Below are positions 8,546 through 13,163 of a DNA stretch of 13,163 nt, one piece after another. This DNA is from Halicephalobus mephisto (lineage: Eukaryota; Nematoda; Chromadorea; Rhabditida; Panagrolaimidae): the NCBI GenBank assembly GCA_009193035.1, contig SWDT01000184.1, positions 1 through 13,163 of the forward strand, in the 5' to 3' direction. Under the pieces are notes generated by a model. It was given only the letters and a program-made list of their open reading frames with translations. It was not told where the DNA came from and did not search any database. The translations under genes were made by a program, and so were the position numbers. Numbering within the stretch: the stretch's first letter is position 1; every line of letters begins with the position of its first letter.

Positions 8546-9800
8546 AAGAAGATTTGCTATTCATCATTACTTGTTTTCCATTCAAGACCACAGTGCGACA
8601 ATTGTTTTCCATTTCACAGAGGTTCTTGCCTCTCTTGTAGTAGACGTATCCGTCGTCGCCCCAGCCCGTCCCCCAGCTGTTCTTTACGATCCAGTAATCG
8701 GGGGTGTACCCGACTATAAGCATTGCGTGGGAACCGTCTGTTTCGGTGCAGGACGCAACGTCGAAGACTCCTCCAGTGTAGTGCTGGAAGGCACTGGGAA
8801 CAACGAAGCCGAATGAACAGGTCCATAGTAGTAAAGTTGTATGCGATATCGGCTTCGGATTCTACCAACCAGTAATCTATGTTGTTGTAGAGAGGTTCAT
8901 TGGCACTATAACAAGTACCAGATTCAGCCTCAAGGTAGGGGTACTCAGTCTCCAACGGTAACCCATTCTGTTGAGCATACTCAAGAGCGTAATAGCGATA
9001 ACCACCTCCGCAGCCACTGCTGTGCGTTTCGCAATCGACAAGACTCTGTTCAGAGAGGTCCAGATCGAGACCTTGGAATGACAGGAGATTGGATTCAATT
9101 GCAGCGGCTGTGGTAAAAGCCCAGCAGCTGCCACACTGCTGAAATTCAGGAAATTACAGATTGTCAAGGAGTTATCACGGAATATTCTTAGTGTGAATTT
9201 TGTAGAACTATTCATTTAAGAGGTTCGTCGCAAACTTCCATTAGGTTCTAAAGCCACCATAAGATCTATGATGCGTTAGGAGTCTAAAGGGTCCGAAAAT
9301 TTCTACAAGATTCATTAACCTTCCGTGAAGTTGTGATTTTTCTAAAAAAACACAAAGGTGGAAAACGAACGCCCTGGATTTGTAAAAAAGCGAACCCCTT
9401 GATCTTTGACTGAAGTGACCCATCCGTAATCTCTGTAGTCGTAAGAAGTCGGGATACTCTGTCTCTTGTGTCGAAGACGTTCATGACGCTTGAATTTTGG
9501 AATATTGTTGTTTTTCTTGAGATTGAGATTGGCTGGCATCAACATCTGCTTGAATTCTTCTGGAGTCATCGCCGAGAATTTGTTGAGACCATATTGGCCT
9601 CCATAACCCTTGTTGTTGATATCCTTGATTTTCTTGAGGTTATCTTTGAAGGCTTTCATATGGCGGTCGAACTCTCCAGTCTCGTTTTTGTAGTTGAGAT
9701 GATACTTCTTCATGAAGTTTTTGAAGTCATTGACTTCCTTGTCCGTCCAAGCTTGGACGAGGCAAACCAAACAAATCAGAATTAGAACTCGGGAAATCAT
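8544..9800 (-). CDS. secreted cathepsin L-like cysteine protease (papain family C1A), second exon frame-broken
   Basis: Exon 1 is 9800-9396, the intron 9395-9139 (257 bases, GT...TTTCAG), and exon 2 9138-8544; total about 333 codons, the usual length of a cathepsin L precursor. Residues 1-18 form a signal peptide (ISRVLILICLVCLVQA). The I29 inhibitory propeptide has an ERFNIN-like pattern with H for R, then GLNKFSAMT, in which the GNFD Asp is replaced by Ala. Basic RHKR precedes the mature start near IPTSYDYRDYGWV. KDQG ends exon 1 and QCGSCWAF opens exon 2 (catalytic Cys 9126-9124); GSHAMLIVGY supplies the His and IVKNSWGTGWG the Asn. Two single-base losses break exon 2: beside TTT at 8835-8833 and beside TT at 8817-8816 (minus strand). 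On either side of them the reading is otherwise conserved. It is therefore either a very young pseudogene or a good gene with consensus errors. Likely digestive or secreted proteolysis, inferred from the family. Confidence 0.9.
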
Positions 9801-9843
9801 TGTAGTAAACCACTTGTGTGATATCTTCCACAATCATGCACCC

Positions 9844-9851
9844 CTTATATA
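9844..9851 (-). promoter_or_regulatory. TATA box of the protease gene
   Basis: TATATAAG on the minus strand lies about 50 bases before the ATG at 9800-9798. Transcription would start near 9820, giving a leader of about 20 bases. This supports the 9800 start over the in-frame ATG at 9833, which would lie upstream of the predicted transcript start and would bury the signal peptide. Confidence 0.75.
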
Positions 9852-10413
9852 CCCGTTATCAGGGAGGATACTGTTAATGAATTATTCATAAATAACAAGT
9901 TTTTGAATAAATTGTTTCAATTCCCTTTGTTGGGTTGAAACCCGTGACTGTTAAGCTGGATTACGGAGTCAAAAACAATAGGTTGAAACGTGGCAATGAT
10001 GGGAAATTACATGCAGATCTTCCATCATATTGTTTTATCATCTATTCCGGAAGTTTCCCGAAACTGTTTAGCATATTCAATAATCCTAAAACTTTCCAAT
10101 CGATTCTGGAAATTTTTGGAAAACTGCAAAATTTAAAGTTTTACTCAATTTTAGAAGGTTTCTCGGAATCTTTAAGGGTTTTCACAACTTCTATTGAATC
10201 TCAGTTCGATAAATATGAAAACTACAAATAAGCATTGTTGTAAATTTGCCGCGGAAGGGCATTCTAGGAACTTCTGGAATTCGACATCTTAGAGTATTGG
10301 AAGAAGTGAGCGACAAACTAACATTTGTCTAGCTGTCGATTTTCAAAGATCCCGAACTCAAATTGAAATTGTCCCGTTTTCGAACTTGGTCAATTCAATT
10401 TGGAAATTACTAA
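9852..10413. other. non-coding; degenerate TTCTGGAAATTTT-type words at 10050-10190
   Basis: A 98-codon plus-strand frame (9935-10231) crosses this stretch, but it is dominated by recurring words such as TTCTGGAAATTTTTGGAAAA, TTCCGGAAGTTTCCCG and TTCTCGGAATC. These look like the reverse complement of the repeat words that fill the right end of the window. I therefore treat it as decayed repeat sequence rather than a gene. Confidence 0.45.
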
Positions 10414-10692
10414 CTAGTCAACCTTATGATGATTGTATTCATTGTGAGAATGAAATCTAATATGAATGTCAACTATTTTTTCATCACGAGTGATTTTGCT
10501 TTTTATTGAGGCAGATCTGTCGTAAGGTACACTTATAAACATGTACTCTGAATGAACCCTGGATGGAAATCTCTTGCAAATCATAAGTATCCATTGCATA
10601 TGAACACAATTCGATTTTGAAGGTGTTTTAAAAAACATCTGTGTATCTTCGTCCTCTGAATCTGTCTTATTTCCAATAGTAATAACTGGCAT
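10414..10692 (-). CDS. hypothetical 92-residue open frame
   Basis: This minus-strand frame starts MPVITIGNKTDSEDEDTQ and ends NEYNHHKVD. It begins with an acidic patch, continues with a mixed basic/hydrophobic stretch (ILMICKRFPSRVHSEYMFI) and has a His-rich end. No family is recognised. Length alone is only mildly unusual for this composition. No splice signal, TATA box or polyadenylation signal clearly supports it. It could be one exon of a gene, a relic, or chance. Confidence 0.2.
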   Translation of the reverse strand: MPVITIGNKTDSEDEDTQMFFKTPSKSNCVHMQWILMICKRFPSRVHSEYMFISVPYDRSASIKSKITRDEKIVDIHIRFHSHNEYNHHKVD

Positions 10693-11200
10693 TAGGAAAT
10701 TAAATACAATGACATGAGTTGACTTGATTGTTTCCGATCAACTTTTGTCAACTTCGGAGCTGCAACCCAACTTCAGACACTGTCCAGCTTCTTACTGCAA
10801 TTTCCAGCAGCTGTAGAAGTACTGTTAAATGTCTCGTAGTTTATTCTATAGTGAATCCCAGCATTTGTACATCTTTGGTAACCAGTTAACTTGTTCTTAT
10901 AGTTCATAAAATTTTGAAGGAAATATTCGAACTAATGATTCGAAATCCTCAAAAATTCATTTCCAAACAATTACGGACTTAATTTTTGATTTAAATAAGT
11001 TGAGGTTTGTACTAGTTTGGAGATCAGAAGTCAGATGAATACCGTAGTATCCAAAGAGACCCACAATTTCACAATCCCCCTTTGATTTTCCTGATTTAAA
11101 TGAAAACTCAAATATGTTCTGCAATAAAAAATGAAATCATAAATTCCCTTTTATTTTAGAAGCAAAGAATTCAGAAGTTATCTCCCAACTAATCTTCTAC
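10693..11200. other. intergenic sequence
   Basis: No gene, RNA or repeat can be supported in this 500-base stretch. Confidence 0.5.
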
Positions 11201-11202
11201 AG

Positions 11203-11227
11203 TACTACAGTAATTAAGACTGTAGTA
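11203..11227. repeat. short inverted repeat (hairpin), TACTACAGT / ACTGTAGTA
   Basis: Nine-base perfect arms (11203-11211 and 11219-11227) separated by seven bases, directly at the left edge of the CpG-rich island. The word CTACAGTA recurs nearby (12075, 12558, 12674 with variation). It may be the terminus of an unclassified non-autonomous element. Confidence 0.6.
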
Positions 11228-11560
11228 AACAGCGTCGAGTTCGAAACAGTATGGAGACAACGGACCGAGACGGTCGCACAGCTTACCGAAAAGACGTGTG
11301 TCCTCCACGTGAGACGAGAGTTGCGCACGAGTCTCTCCAAATCGGAACTCGCGCGCCTTATTGCTACAGGGGACGCCACGGCAGCAATTCAAAATTAAAA
11401 AGTAAAAAAAAAAAGGTCGACAGCAGATCCGAGGATCAATTTGGCGCGTTTTTTGAAATCATAACACCCTCCCCAAGCGGCACGCGGCAATTTGCTCCGG
11501 GTGCATCTCGTCACTATTGCTGCAACCGTTCCACCTTACCGGAACAAAATTCTCTGTCTA
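11228..11560. other. CpG-rich island in AT-rich DNA
   Basis: I count about 19 CpG dinucleotides in 11231-11400 and about 11 more to 11560, far above the surroundings. Frames are open on both strands (minus 11392-11189, 67 codons; plus 11251-11685, 144 codons), but neither shows a recognisable motif, and the plus frame runs on into low-complexity sequence. A run of 11 A at 11403-11413 interrupts the island. Possible readings are a promoter region, an exon of an unrecognised gene, or part of a mobile element. Confidence 0.5.
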
Positions 11561-11574
11561 AAAAAAACTCCACT

Positions 11575-13100
11575 GTGCATTACTTCATACTAGGTATATT
11601 ACATCACAAAACAAAAACACCACACCAAAACACAACACAACTTTCTTCCAACTACATAACTCACCAAACAAAAATTCAAAATTAATTCTCAACCCTCACA
11701 AAAAGATCTCATATCTTAAAAATAAAAAACAAATCCCCAACACCATCCTAAAATCACTTTTCCCCACATCCACTACCCCCAACTACCCTCCTCCACAATC
11801 AAACATACATCCATTACAACTTAACCAACTCTCCCAAAAAAGTAACTAGAAATAAGAAAAATCAAAACATTCAAAACCACCTTATTCAAAAGTGACACCC
11901 AATAACCAACTCTAAATTCCATCTCCATTCACTGAACACACCTCAACAACTTTACTAAAAAGCAACTCCAAGGAAAACCAAACTCACGCATTTTTAAAAC
12001 TTTTATTCACAAACTTCTTCAAAATAACAAAAAAATCAAAACTAAATCAAACAACAAGACACAAAAATAATCCCACTACAGTAAAACTTAATTTTTCGAA
12101 AATTATCTCATAACAAATCGTAAAAATTCTTCAAAAACACAAGACTCAACTCTAGATAACTTTAATATTTCAGCAAAATTCTATAATTTCAGAATCTTTT
12201 TAGTAAACTCTCAAAGACTAGAACCCATAAACATCTCTAACAAATTCTTAAAACATCCACAAAACTCCCAAAAAAATTCAACTTTCTTCTAAATCACAGG
12301 AACCTCAATAATACTCTATAAAATCCTAAAATACTCTCAAAAGGTCTTAAAAAACTTAGAAACTTGTATAAAAACATCGCTACATAAATTTCTATGAAAA
12401 TTTTAAAATTCAAATCAAAATTATATTTCAAAAATTTCCAAAAAATTTAATAATAACTCTAAATATTTCATAACCTTTTCTTTTAACTCCAGAACATCCA
12501 AGAAAATCCTAAAACACTTAACTAAATTTCGAAAATTTTTAATAAACCAAAAAGTTTCTACAGTATTTTAAAAAACTGAACAATTTAGCAATTTGTAGTA
12601 AATTTAAAAAGTTTCTTCAACACACTAAAAATCCGAAAAACTTTTGTAGAGTTTCTAGACATTCCATAATTCTTCACTACAGTCCAAAAGCTCCAAATAA
12701 TTTCAGAAAATCTCATGAAATTTTCCAGAATTTCAGAATCCTCCACTAGAATCCAAAAGATCCAACAACTCTTAACAAATTTAGAAAATTTTAAAATTTA
12801 CTAAAGTCTCAGAACTTTCTATCAGATTCTCAAAGTTTATCTGAAATATTAAAAAATCCCAGAATGTTTTCCTGAACCTTAAGGAACTCCAGAAATTTTA
12901 ACAAAGTTTCCGAATTTTGAAAAGTTCATATTAGATCCTAAAAAACTCCAGAATCTCTTACCAAATTTCAGACAATTCCAGAACTCTCAATTAAGTTCCA
13001 AAAACTTCCACAAAGTTTTCAATTCTCAGAAATTCCAAAATTTCCTATTATATTTTGAGAAACTCTAAACTTTCAGAAAATTCTAGTCTTTTGTTTCAAA
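11575..13100 (+). repeat. G-depleted, strand-asymmetric degenerate repeat tract
   Basis: From about 11575 the + strand almost loses G. In 11581-12180 I count about 20 G against about 165 C in 600 bases. Further right G returns slightly, and the sequence becomes a loose array of words such as CTCCAGAAT, TTCCAGAAC, CTCCAGAAATTTT and TTTCAGAATC at irregular spacing of tens of bases. No long coding frame is present on either strand. It is probably an old minisatellite-like or satellite-like array. The strand bias is seen directly; the repeat identity is inferred. Confidence 0.65.
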
Positions 13101-13163
13101 GAAATATTCAAATTTTATTTTTGAACCAATCAAGGACGGCGATTTATATATGAAAAAATACTG

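Noticed and set aside
8571..9215. Several open frames on both strands (plus 8571-8816 and 8841-9116, minus 8877-9215)
   Set aside because: They are other frames of the protease exon 2, whose catalytic motifs identify the true reading.
9468..9785. Plus-strand open frame of 105 codons
   Set aside because: It is antisense to protease exon 1, which has a signal peptide, a propeptide motif and a TATA box.
9935..10231. Plus-strand open frame of 98 codons as a gene
   Set aside because: Its sequence is made of recurring TTCTGGAAATTTT-type words related to the repeats at the right end; no protein motif or gene signals.
11251..11685. Plus-strand open frame of 144 codons as a gene
   Set aside because: It begins in CpG-rich sequence and continues through an A-run into G-depleted low-complexity DNA, where stop codons are rare or biased by composition; no recognisable motif.
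1..13163. tRNA genes, spliced-leader RNA, CRISPR arrays and bacterial operon signals
   Set aside because: I scanned for B-box-like GGTTCRANNCC words, the nematode SL1 leader and regular spaced repeats and found none convincing; the window is eukaryotic.

Overview
This looks like nuclear DNA of an animal, most likely a nematode. It is AT-rich and gene-sparse, with split genes whose introns end in TTTCAG or TTTTAG. It carries a single 5S rRNA gene whose conserved core resembles nematode 5S, and a complete mariner transposon. The nematode assignment rests on 5S resemblance judged from memory and on the splice-site style. I cannot name a species.

Layout. 1-1150: no recognisable gene apart from one weak short minus-strand frame (489-671). 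1157-1510: a decayed copy of the 3' end of the gene at 4507-6107. 2092-2210: a 5S rRNA gene with a T-run terminator, followed by a dispersed repeat (2244-2329). 2330-4500: AT-rich, with one possible relic of the same gene family near 3120-3330. 4507-6107: a three-exon gene of about 439 codons. Its N-terminal part resembles the stonustoxin/MACPF-like fold family and its C-terminus is a Cys/His cluster. 6563-7835: a mariner element with perfect 21-bp terminal inverted repeats, a TA target duplication and a transposase gene broken by one frameshift. A second copy of the 2244 repeat (7841-7926) starts four bases beyond the element's target-site TA. 8544-9800, minus strand: a two-exon secreted cathepsin L-like cysteine protease with a clear TATA box, whose second exon carries two one-base frame breaks. 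9852-11190: mostly non-coding. 11200-11560: a CpG-rich island with a hairpin at its left edge. 11575-13100: a long tract with almost no G on the + strand at its start, grading into degenerate repeats built on a TCCAGAA-like word.

The genes do not form a pathway; they are independent transcription units in an accessory-looking region. The most useful leads are the SNTX-like gene and its decayed relative, the shared one-base character of all three frame breaks (real decay or consensus error), the 5S gene with compensated helices but an altered box A, and the strongly strand-asymmetric tract at the right end. All positions and counts were made by hand from the sequence; no database search was possible.
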